Positions 7,965 to 14,866 of a stretch of 64,000 nucleotides of DNA are shown here, in pieces (position 1 is the first letter of the stretch; the number at the start of each line of letters is the position of its first letter). The notes below the pieces were generated by a model that worked only from the letters and a program-made list of their open reading frames with translations, was not told the DNA's origin and searched no databases. A program made the translations under genes and the position numbers. Location: contig NZ_WIBJ01000031.1 in the NCBI RefSeq assembly GCF_009495755.1, positions 603,421 through 667,420 on the forward strand, given 5' to 3'. The stretch is from Flavobacterium sp. LMO8. GTDB taxonomy: Bacteria; Bacteroidota; Bacteroidia; Flavobacteriales; Flavobacteriaceae.

Positions 7965-9941
7965 CTATAATAAATTTTCGTCTACTATATTAGGGATGGT
8001 AATTTTTAATAAAGGTTGCGTTTCCATGGCTCTTTTTATTGCAAAAATGGCTCCTTCGTTTCTTGCCCAACTTCTTCTTGAAATTCCGTTGTTAACATCC
8101 CAGAAAAGCATTGACTCTAAGCGTCTTGATGCCTCTTTACTACCATCAAGAACCATACCAAAACCACCATTGATAACTTCGCCCCAGCCAACTCCACCAC
8201 CATTGTGGATAGAAACCCATGTAGCGCCTCGGAAACTATCACCAATTACGTTCTGGATAGCCATATCTGCTGTGAACCGAGAACCATCGTAAATATTTGA
8301 AGTTTCACGATAAGGTGAATCTGTACCTGAAACGTCATGGTGGTCTCTTCCTAAAATTACGTAGCCAATTTCTCCACGAGCAATTGCTTGATTGAAAGCT
8401 TCTGCGATTTTGATTCGGCCTTCGGCATCGGCATAAAGTATTCTTGCTTGTGAACCAACGACTAATTTGTTTTCCTGTGCGCCTTTTATCCATTGGATAT
8501 TATCCGCCATTTGTTGTTGGATTTCTTCAGGCGAATTTTTCATCATTTCTTCTAAAACATCACAAGCAATTTTATCTGTTTTAGCTAAATCATCTGGATT
8601 TCCTGAAGCGCAAACCCAACGGAATGGTCCAAATCCGTAATCGAAACACATTGGTCCCATAATGTCTTGAACGTAACTTGGGTATTTGAAATCGATATGG
8701 TTTTCTGCCATAATATCTGCTCCAGCACGAGAAGCTTCTAGTAAAAACGCATTTCCGTAATCGAAGAAATAGGTTCCTTTTGCAGTATGTTTATTAATTG
8801 CAGCTGCATGACGGCGTAAGGTTTTCTGAACTTCTTCTTTGAATTTATCCGGATTATTCGCCATCATGTCATTCGATTCTTCAAAAGAAAAACCAGTAGG
8901 GTAGTAGCCACCAGCCCAAGGATTATGTAAAGAAGTTTGATCTGAACCTAAATCGATATGTAAATTTTCCTGATCAAAACGTTCCCAAACATCTACTACA
9001 TTTCCTAAGTAAGCAATAGAAACTACTTCTTGATTTTCTAATGCTTTGCGTACTCTTGCAACAAGCAATGTAATGTCTTCTACAATTTCGTTTATCCAAC
9101 CTTGTGAATGACGAATATGTGTAATTTTTGGATTGACTTCGGCACAAACGGTAACGCAACCTGCAATGTTTCCTGCTTTTGGTTGAGCTCCACTCATTCC
9201 GCCTAATCCAGAAGTTACGAATAAACCGCCTTTTGGAGATTTTTTTATTTTTCTGAAGCCGTTTAAAACGGTGATTGTTGTTCCATGCACAATTCCTTGT
9301 GGACCAATGTACATATAACTTCCAGCAGTCATTTGTCCGTATTGAGAAACACCTAGAGCATTCATTTTTTCCCAATCGTCTGGTTTGGAATAATTTGGAA
9401 TCACCATTCCATTCGTAACTACAACTCTTGGTGCGTCTTTATGCGAAGGGAATAATCCCATTGGATGACCTGAATACATGGCTAATGTTTGCTCTTCGGT
9501 CATTTCTGCCAAATATTTCATGGTCAATAAATATTGCGCCCAATTGGAAAAAACAGCACCGTTGCCGCCATAAGTTATTAGTTCATGTGGATGTTGAGCT
9601 ACAGCATAATCCAAATTGTTTTGAATCATTAACATAATCGCTTTCGCTTGTTCGCATTTTCCTGGATATTCATGAATTGGTCGCGCATACATTTTGTAAT
9701 CAGGACGAAGGCGATACATGTAAATTCTACCATACGCTTCTAATTCCGCTTTAAATTCTGGAATTAATTCCGCATGATGTTTCGCATCAAAATAGCGAAG
9801 TGCGTTTTTTAACGCTAATTTTTTTTCTTCGGTTGAAAGAATTTCTTTTCTTTTTGGTGCGTGATTTATTTCGGCTTCGTATGGTTTTGGATTTGGTAAA
9901 ACCGATGGAATACCTTGTAATATTTGTTCTTGAAATGTCAT
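7965..9941 (-). CDS. hutU: Urocanate hydratase (long form)
   Basis: NAD-dependent hydration of urocanate to imidazolone propionate in histidine breakdown. Family marks include FPSHKDAPRVVVTNGMVIPN, ITVLNGFRK, GGLGGMSGAQPKAGNIAG (NAD-binding region, about residues 240-260), GRDHHDVSG with SPYRETSN, and GATWVSIHNGGGVGWGEV. At 658 residues it is about 100 longer than the classical Pseudomonas or Bacillus enzyme (about 555), and several core motifs deviate (GRDHHDVSGTDSPYRET where classical enzymes have GRDHLDSGSVASPNRET). No hutH, hutI or hutG lies nearby, so the pathway must be completed elsewhere. Downstream of the DUF5522 gene by 54 bases. Confidence 0.9.
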   Translation of the reverse strand: MTFQEQILQGIPSVLPNPKPYEAEINHAPKRKEILSTEEKKLALKNALRYFDAKHHAELIPEFKAELEAYGRIYMYRLRPDYKMYARPIHEYPGKCEQAKAIMLMIQNNLDYAVAQHPHELITYGGNGAVFSNWAQYLLTMKYLAEMTEEQTLAMYSGHPMGLFPSHKDAPRVVVTNGMVIPNYSKPDDWEKMNALGVSQYGQMTAGSYMYIGPQGIVHGTTITVLNGFRKIKKSPKGGLFVTSGLGGMSGAQPKAGNIAGCVTVCAEVNPKITHIRHSQGWINEIVEDITLLVARVRKALENQEVVSIAYLGNVVDVWERFDQENLHIDLGSDQTSLHNPWAGGYYPTGFSFEESNDMMANNPDKFKEEVQKTLRRHAAAINKHTAKGTYFFDYGNAFLLEASRAGADIMAENHIDFKYPSYVQDIMGPMCFDYGFGPFRWVCASGNPDDLAKTDKIACDVLEEMMKNSPEEIQQQMADNIQWIKGAQENKLVVGSQARILYADAEGRIKIAEAFNQAIARGEIGYVILGRDHHDVSGTDSPYRETSNIYDGSRFTADMAIQNVIGDSFRGATWVSIHNGGGVGWGEVINGGFGMVLDGSKEASRRLESMLFWDVNNGISRRSWARNEGAIFAIKRAMETQPLLKITIPNIVDENLL

Positions 9942-9995
9942 AACTGAGTTTATAAGTTTAACAGATTAAAAGTTTAAAAGAGATTTTCAAATAAA

Positions 9996-10181
9996 CTAAT
10001 TTTCCCGTTTTTTATTTGTATTCGTTTTTTTATCAAACCCATAAGGGCAATGTCTACAACCGCTTTTACAACAATAGCCTCTCTTTAGATGATATTTTTC
10101 TGTGAAACACTTGTATCCTTCAGGTGTGTAGTAGAAATCTTCACCTTCTTTTAAATTATTCGGATTTAAATCGTTATTCAT
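9996..10181 (-). CDS. DUF5522 small Cys-rich protein
   Basis: A 61-residue protein whose core YTPEGYKCFTEKYHLKRGYCCKSGCRHCPYGF fits the DUF5522 family; the cluster CC-x3-C-x2-C suggests metal binding. Function is unknown. It has no signal peptide and ends in a charged tail. It is placed directly upstream of urocanate hydratase on the same strand, with a -7 element at 10223-10230, so the two probably share a transcript. Confidence 0.8.
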   Translation of the reverse strand: MNNDLNPNNLKEGEDFYYTPEGYKCFTEKYHLKRGYCCKSGCRHCPYGFDKKTNTNKKREN

Positions 10182-10197
10182 ATCGACAAATCGTCTT

Positions 10198-10239
10198 AAA
10201 AATATTTATTTTTATCATTTTACAAAAATAAATATTTTT
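10198..10239. repeat. 16-bp perfect A/T inverted repeat, candidate operator
   Basis: AAAAATATTTATTTTT (10198-10213) is repeated as its exact reverse complement at 10224-10239 across a 10-base spacer. The right arm overlaps the minus-strand -7 element (10223-10230) and the left arm lies just downstream of the predicted start. This placement suits a repressor site for the DUF5522-hutU transcript. A/T richness makes chance possible. Confidence 0.5.
10223..10230 (-). promoter_or_regulatory. -7 promoter element, DUF5522-hutU
   Basis: TATTTTTG on the minus strand, an exact TAnnTTTG match, about 42 bases before the DUF5522 ATG and embedded in a 16-bp inverted repeat. No matching -33 element is evident. 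Confidence 0.5.
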
Positions 10240-10307
10240 AACCAAGATTACTTCTTTCCTTTGGCTAAATAATAAATTAAAGAAGAAATTTACCAACTTT
10301 GTATCAA

Positions 10308-10634
10308 ATGATAATAATAGTTTTTAAATATTTAATTCCGAAAGGATTTCGAGGAATAACTTTGTTTCCTTTTATATTGCTTTTTAGTAAAAGTGAAAAG
10401 CAAAATTGTGTAGTATTGAATCATGAAAAAATTCATATTAGACAGCAAATAGAATTACTAATACTTCCTTTTTTTCTGTGGTATTTTTTTGAATTTTTAT
10501 TTAGATGGATTCAATGTAAAGACAAGAAAAAGGCTTATTTGAATATTTCGTTTGAACGAGAAGCATATACAAATGAAAAAGACCTCGACTATTTAAAGAG
10601 GAGGTCTTTTTGGAATTTTTTGAAATATTGTTAG
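10308..10634 (+). CDS. Small membrane protein with HExxH motif
   Basis: A 108-residue protein I cannot name. It has a hydrophobic N terminus (FKYLIPKGFRG, then FPFILLF), the zinc-protease-type motif NHEKIHIRQQ (His39, Glu40, His43), a second hydrophobic segment LLILPFFLWYFFEFLF (about 50-65), and FEREAY (Glu83/Glu85), a possible third metal ligand as in gluzincins. It is too short for a known peptidase domain. I start it at ATG 10308: the upstream TTG (10299) lies inside a near-consensus -7 element CAACTTTG (10294-10301), which leaves at most a few leader bases. Its 3' end carries an intrinsic terminator and overlaps the stop of the next gene by 4 bases. Confidence 0.7.
   Translation: MIIIVFKYLIPKGFRGITLFPFILLFSKSEKQNCVVLNHEKIHIRQQIELLILPFFLWYFFEFLFRWIQCKDKKKAYLNISFEREAYTNEKDLDYLKRRSFWNFLKYC
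10576..10611. terminator. Intrinsic terminator inside a coding end
   Basis: AAAAAGACCTC (10576-10586) and GAGGTCTTTTT (10601-10611) form an 11-bp perfect stem with a 14-base loop, and A- and T-tracts on both sides make it bidirectional. On the minus strand it ends the surface-protein gene at 10631. On the plus strand it lies within the last 25 codons of the HExxH gene and could truncate its mRNA. Confidence 0.75.
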
Positions 10635-12262
10635 TTGTTTTTTTTCTTTTTTAAAGTTGGATTTTCTGCTGGAACGCCATCAGAATATTTGCCTTCTCCT
10701 AAAAATATTTTGCCTGCATTTGGACCTGCGGGAACAACATCTCCTATTTTTATATGATCTTCAGGATTGTATTTATATACTATATGGTCTGATGGCCATT
10801 CATAAATTTTTCTTCCATCAGTTGGTTGATTTTTTGCCTTTGCAGCTAATGGTTCTTTGTCTGATTTTAAATAAGCTGGACCTGGTGCTTGTGGGAAACG
10901 TCCTTCTCCATAATTAGTTTTAGGTTTTACAACTAACTGATATTGTAATTTTCCAGAATGATTTCCTCCATTTAATTCTAAAATCTCTACAGAATTTTTA
11001 GTTTGCGACATTATTGTAATACCATTAAAATGGGGCATACCCACAGGTGTACAAATTACTCGTATTGGGTTTTCTTCATCAACAACTATTATATCTGCCA
11101 ATATTTCATCAAGTATAATAGTTGCTTTTCCATTTACCATGTTAACTGTGCCGTAATCTTGATACCAATATTCTGGAGATTCTGGACAAGTTAGTGTTAC
11201 TCTACCATGGTTTTCAGTTGGAATGATTTCAGATACTGAGGCAGTTCCTGTTATTTTTCTGTTTGTTCCTCCTACAGAAGTTCCTACATAGGCGTAAGCT
11301 TGTGAAGTTCCGCTATAATTTAATGCTTCAAAATAGCCTCCTGCTCTCGTGTTAGTGTTGCAATATGCATATCCTTGAACTCCAAATGAATCTTGATTTT
11401 GGCTGCTTGCCAATCCTTGAACACCTACTGAATACCCTGGATTTCCAGCAGTTGTTGCTCTATTATTAAAACCTCTCAATGCTATTTGTGTGCCTCCAAG
11501 CGTTGCATTAGTGATATTTAACTGGTTGTATGAGGTTGATGGATTGAAAGTTGCAGATGCATTATCAACATAACTGTAAGTTGCCATCCATACGTTTGAA
11601 TAAGCTATGTTGGCTGCTACGGTTGCTGCACCTGTTGATTGAGCAAATATACTCGTGTATCCAGCAGCAGGATTATTTGCATATAAACCTGAACCATTTA
11701 AATTTTGTGCAGGAATTCCAAAACTAAAATTTGTTTCATAACCAATAACACCACCTACATTGGTAGAATGGCCAAAAATTGCATCTCCCGCACCACTACT
11801 AACGTCAAGTTTATAAGTTGATGGGGCGATATTGACACCTATATTTCCAGTGTTCCCAATACGAAGTCTTTCGGTATTATTTGTTCTAAACCTTAACTCA
11901 ACATTATCTGTGGTACCAATAAAGTTTGTAGCGGGTGTGGTTCCAGCATTTCCAAGAATAGACCAGTCATTGGAGTTTCCGGTTGATAATCTAACCCATG
12001 CCGCTCCATTCCAATAATAATAGCCAGGTGTTACTTGATTTGGACCAACAGCAGATGTAAATGTATTATATACAAGTTCTGATGTAGTTGGTGCTGTAAG
12101 AGGAGCTGCAGCATTGGTAGCAGTTAATGCTACTCTTGGAATTAATAAGCCATCATTTGTTGAGGTTACATCTAAAGCTCCGTTTGGGATTGTAGTTCCA
12201 ATTCCAACTTGAGCTGTTGCATAAAACCCATAAAATACGAATAAGAGTAAATGTTTTTTCAT
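10631..12262 (-). CDS. Secreted VGIGT-type surface protein
   Basis: A 543-residue exported protein: signal peptide 1-17 (ends ATA), then QVGIGTTIPNGALDVTSTNDGLLIPRV, the opening found in many flavobacterial repeat-rich surface proteins and resembling phage tail-fibre or spike stalks. The next motifs are SELVYNTF, GYYYWNGAAWVRL, DWSILGNAGTTPATNFIGTTDNVELRFRTNNTERLRI, then a Gly/Asn/Thr-rich middle. The end is Lys-rich (LKKKKNN) with no recognisable T9SS sorting domain. It shares this plan with the neighbour at 12447-14432 (a paralogue). Function is probably adhesion or surface decoration, but this is inference. A weak -7 element (TTAATTTG, 12302-12295) lies upstream. Confidence 0.75.
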   Translation of the reverse strand: MKKHLLLFVFYGFYATAQVGIGTTIPNGALDVTSTNDGLLIPRVALTATNAAAPLTAPTTSELVYNTFTSAVGPNQVTPGYYYWNGAAWVRLSTGNSNDWSILGNAGTTPATNFIGTTDNVELRFRTNNTERLRIGNTGNIGVNIAPSTYKLDVSSGAGDAIFGHSTNVGGVIGYETNFSFGIPAQNLNGSGLYANNPAAGYTSIFAQSTGAATVAANIAYSNVWMATYSYVDNASATFNPSTSYNQLNITNATLGGTQIALRGFNNRATTAGNPGYSVGVQGLASSQNQDSFGVQGYAYCNTNTRAGGYFEALNYSGTSQAYAYVGTSVGGTNRKITGTASVSEIIPTENHGRVTLTCPESPEYWYQDYGTVNMVNGKATIILDEILADIIVVDEENPIRVICTPVGMPHFNGITIMSQTKNSVEILELNGGNHSGKLQYQLVVKPKTNYGEGRFPQAPGPAYLKSDKEPLAAKAKNQPTDGRKIYEWPSDHIVYKYNPEDHIKIGDVVPAGPNAGKIFLGEGKYSDGVPAENPTLKKKKNN

Positions 12263-12356
12263 ATAAATTAAGAGTTAGTTTGTTTTGTGTGCAACAAATT
12301 AATAATTAATTTAAATATTTAATAGTATTCTGTCTGTTTACTTGTTGAAGTGTTAG

Positions 12357-12373
12357 TTTTTATCGATAAAAAA
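12357..12373. repeat. Palindrome around ATCGAT
   Basis: TTTTTATCGATAAAAA is a perfect palindrome upstream of the 10631-12262 gene and adjoining the terminator of the next gene. Related CGATAAAAT half-sites occur at 14513 and 14532, and TTTTATCGATAA at about 20600, each in the spacer before a surface-protein gene. A shared operator is possible. Confidence 0.4.
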
Positions 12374-12374
12374 C

Positions 12375-12407
12375 AAAAAGGCAATCGATTCGATTGCCTT
12401 TTGTTTT
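12375..12407 (-). terminator. Intrinsic terminator of surface gene
   Basis: AAAAGGCAATCG (12376-12387) pairs with CGATTGCCTTTT (12391-12402) around a 3-base loop, with an A/T tract on both sides. It lies 40 bases beyond the stop of the minus-strand gene ending at 12447. Confidence 0.85.
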
Positions 12408-12446
12408 TATTTTTAAAATATGTTTTAACCTATATGATTATAAATA

Positions 12447-14432
12447 TTATTTCTTTTTAGGAGCTTCTTTTTTATTGTATTTAATAATGCCATTTGGAAT
12501 TCTTTCGAATTTAACATTATTTCCATCAAAATAAATAGGAGTTCCTTCTTCTTTACCACCATCATTATTCATAACACCATTCATGTTCTTATCAAAATTG
12601 TTAGATAGAACAGTTTCTGAAATTTCTACTCCATTTTCATAACCTTTTCTTGTGCCTATAGCTGTCCAATTAAATGAAGCATTGCTTGTTCCATTTGAAT
12701 TTTCTTTTACATAAAAACCATCATTTGTAACTTTGCTGATATAAACACCATTAGTTTCTCCAGTAGGAGTGATGGTAATATTGATTGGCTCGTTGTTAGA
12801 AACTAAGTTTTTGAATGCTTCTTTGAAAGTAATATAGCTTTCTCCATTAGAAAGTTTTCCTACGCCTCTTGTTGTTACATCTACTTCTGTTGAAGTTGCA
12901 GTATAAGAAATGGTTCTTTGAGCGTTATTTGTTTCTGTTAATTGTACAATTGGTTCATTTGTAATAGTATTTCCTTGCACATACATTCCAAACTCATTTC
13001 CTTTTGTCATTAATCCATATTGATTTCCCTTTATATAACCTCCCATGAAACCTCCGTTTACTCCAAGTCCAATTAGGTTATTTTGGTTTGCTACATTATT
13101 TAGTCTACCAGTGCCTGTTACAACTCCTCCTGCACTTCCAAAATATCCGCTATAATTTGTTCCAGCTCTTGATACATATCCTAAAATTCCAAAATCACCA
13201 GCTGCATTTGTGCCTAATACTCCACCTGTAGCATCTGGTTGATCTGCAACTCCTAATAAAAGAATGTCTCCAATAACTCCAAATTGATATGCATCAGAAG
13301 AAGAGGATCTTGTTGCAAAATTTCCATATACACCAGCCATTGCATTAGAAGAAGTGTTGTATGCTCCACCTTCAAGGCCAGTTCCTTTTGTAATATTATT
13401 GTTTTCTCCTAAAACAGGACTTGCTGTTGTTAATCCAGAAGCAGTTTCATCAATAATTCCGTGAACTCCGATTGGAATTGTTGTTACTCCTGTAGCACCA
13501 TCTGCTTGACCTAAAACTCCTTCTCCTGTTTGTACAAAACTTGAAATAACGCTTGGTTGTGTTAGCCCAACAACTCCATATCCAGATCTATTTGAAAACC
13601 CAAAAACACCAATTCCGCTATCGTCTGAATAGCCTGATACCGCTCTTTTTTTAGTGCTATTTGGGTATCCAGTAATGTTTTGAAATGCTGTTGCAGAAGA
13701 ATGTGCAGAAAAAACATCTCTCGTGTCTTCTCCAGATGCTTTTCCGATAACAGTATTTCCTTGTACTCTTAATCCGTTTGTTGGTGCCGCATTAGTTGAT
13801 GCATACGTTGCTCCAATACTAACATTGCTGTTTTCTCTTAGTCTTACACCTTCAACTCCATTAGTTGTTAGTCCTAAGTTGTCTGCTGCAGAACGAAATA
13901 CTCCTGTATTAGAGTCTGCATTCCAAGAAAATGCTGGCTCTGTATTTGTTCCTGCAAAATAGGATTGTAATTGACCGTTAGTGTTTGAGATATTTAAGCG
14001 GTCAGTGTTGTTTGTTTTAAATCGTAAATCTTGAGCATCACTAGTTCCTACATAATTTGTTCCAGGTGTAGTACCAGAATTTCCAGTTAAAGCCCAATCG
14101 TTATTTGAACCTGTAGTTGTTAATTTTTGCCAAACTGAACCATCAAAATAATAGAACCCGACTACATCTATGTTTGAAGCTTGTCCTGTTTGTGTGCTAT
14201 TAAGTGCATTAACATAGATTAGAGTAGATGTAGTAACAGGTGTCATGTTTCTAGCTCTTCTTCTGTCAACTCTAGGAATTATTAGTCCATCTACATTGGT
14301 AGCTCCACCAGTTGCATTTAATGCTGTTATATCAAGTGTCGATTGAGGTGTCGCTGTACCAATTCCTACTTGCGAAAAAACTGAAATATTTATTAATAAT
14401 AGAAAATAAAGTGTAAATTTTAAAATTTTCAT
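12447..14432 (-). CDS. Secreted VGIGT-type surface protein, paralogue
   Basis: A 661-residue exported protein with signal peptide 1-20 (ends SVFS) followed by QVGIGTATPQSTLDIT, the same opening as the 10631-12262 product. The shared order continues with DGLIIPRV, STLIYVN, GFYYFDGSVWQKL, DWALTGNSGTTPGTNYVGTSDAQDLRFKTNNTDRL. The middle is rich in G-V-x-G repeats (GVFGF, GVVGL, GVLGQ, GVHGI, GILGY) typical of trimeric or tail-spike-like stalks. The C-terminal domain (about 520-620) has SYITFKEAFK and GVYISKVTNDGFYVKE, and the protein ends Lys-rich (KKEAPKKK). No T9SS sorting domain is seen. It has its own promoter (14456-14463) and terminator. Confidence 0.75.
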   Translation of the reverse strand: MKILKFTLYFLLLINISVFSQVGIGTATPQSTLDITALNATGGATNVDGLIIPRVDRRRARNMTPVTTSTLIYVNALNSTQTGQASNIDVVGFYYFDGSVWQKLTTTGSNNDWALTGNSGTTPGTNYVGTSDAQDLRFKTNNTDRLNISNTNGQLQSYFAGTNTEPAFSWNADSNTGVFRSAADNLGLTTNGVEGVRLRENSNVSIGATYASTNAAPTNGLRVQGNTVIGKASGEDTRDVFSAHSSATAFQNITGYPNSTKKRAVSGYSDDSGIGVFGFSNRSGYGVVGLTQPSVISSFVQTGEGVLGQADGATGVTTIPIGVHGIIDETASGLTTASPVLGENNNITKGTGLEGGAYNTSSNAMAGVYGNFATRSSSSDAYQFGVIGDILLLGVADQPDATGGVLGTNAAGDFGILGYVSRAGTNYSGYFGSAGGVVTGTGRLNNVANQNNLIGLGVNGGFMGGYIKGNQYGLMTKGNEFGMYVQGNTITNEPIVQLTETNNAQRTISYTATSTEVDVTTRGVGKLSNGESYITFKEAFKNLVSNNEPINITITPTGETNGVYISKVTNDGFYVKENSNGTSNASFNWTAIGTRKGYENGVEISETVLSNNFDKNMNGVMNNDGGKEEGTPIYFDGNNVKFERIPNGIIKYNKKEAPKKK

Positions 14433-14455
14433 GATTTTTTTGTTTTTAGAGAAGG

Positions 14456-14463
14456 CAAAAATA
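14456..14463 (-). promoter_or_regulatory. -7 promoter element of surface gene
   Basis: TATTTTTG on the minus strand, an exact TAnnTTTG match, 24 bases before the ATG at 14432. Three TAAAAT-containing repeats stand 40-85 bases further upstream. Confidence 0.6.
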
Positions 14464-14784
14464 ATGCTTTTTTTTAAAACTTATTAATTATTCGATGTAA
14501 CGCGTAAAATGCCGATAAAATACCTTTTTAATCGATAAAATGCATTTTTTATTTAAGAATTTGTTGTTAATTGTTGTTGTAATTATATTTATTTAGTAAT
14601 TTTTGTTTTAAATATTTTTAATTTGGTATTAAATGTTATAAAAATAACATTTAATTAAGTGATATATTTTCTATTTTGTGCCTTTTTTGATTATGGAATT
14701 TAGTTTACTATAATTTAGCCTTTTTTAGATTTAAATTTTATGAACGATTATCTTTGATAAAGGCATTTTTAATATATAATAGTT

Positions 14785-14820
14785 AAAAAAAAACAGCACC
14801 AAAATTAATTGATGCTGTAG
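14785..14820 (-). terminator. Intrinsic terminator of giant T9SS gene
   Basis: On the minus strand, ACAGCATCAA pairs with TTGGTGCTGT (one G-U pair) around a 6-base loop, followed by nine U residues. It stands 47 bases beyond the stop of the gene ending at 14867. Confidence 0.8.
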
Positions 14821-14866
14821 TATTTTAAAGAACCAAATTATTTTTTAGTTCTGTTTTGATATAGTA

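Larger units (their letters stand above)
14433..14866. other. A/T-rich spacer with promoter and direct repeats
   Basis: This 434-base stretch has no convincing frame. It holds the minus-strand -7 element at 14456-14463, three similar words (GTAAAATGC at 14504, ATAAAATAC at 14515, ATAAAATGC at 14534) that may be a regulator site, about 230 bases of plain A/T-rich sequence, and the terminator of the giant gene at 14785-14820. Confidence 0.6.

Noticed and set aside
8974..9375. 133-codon frame opposite phase within hutU
   Set aside because: It is Arg/Cys-rich and lies wholly inside hutU on the same strand in another frame; a shadow.
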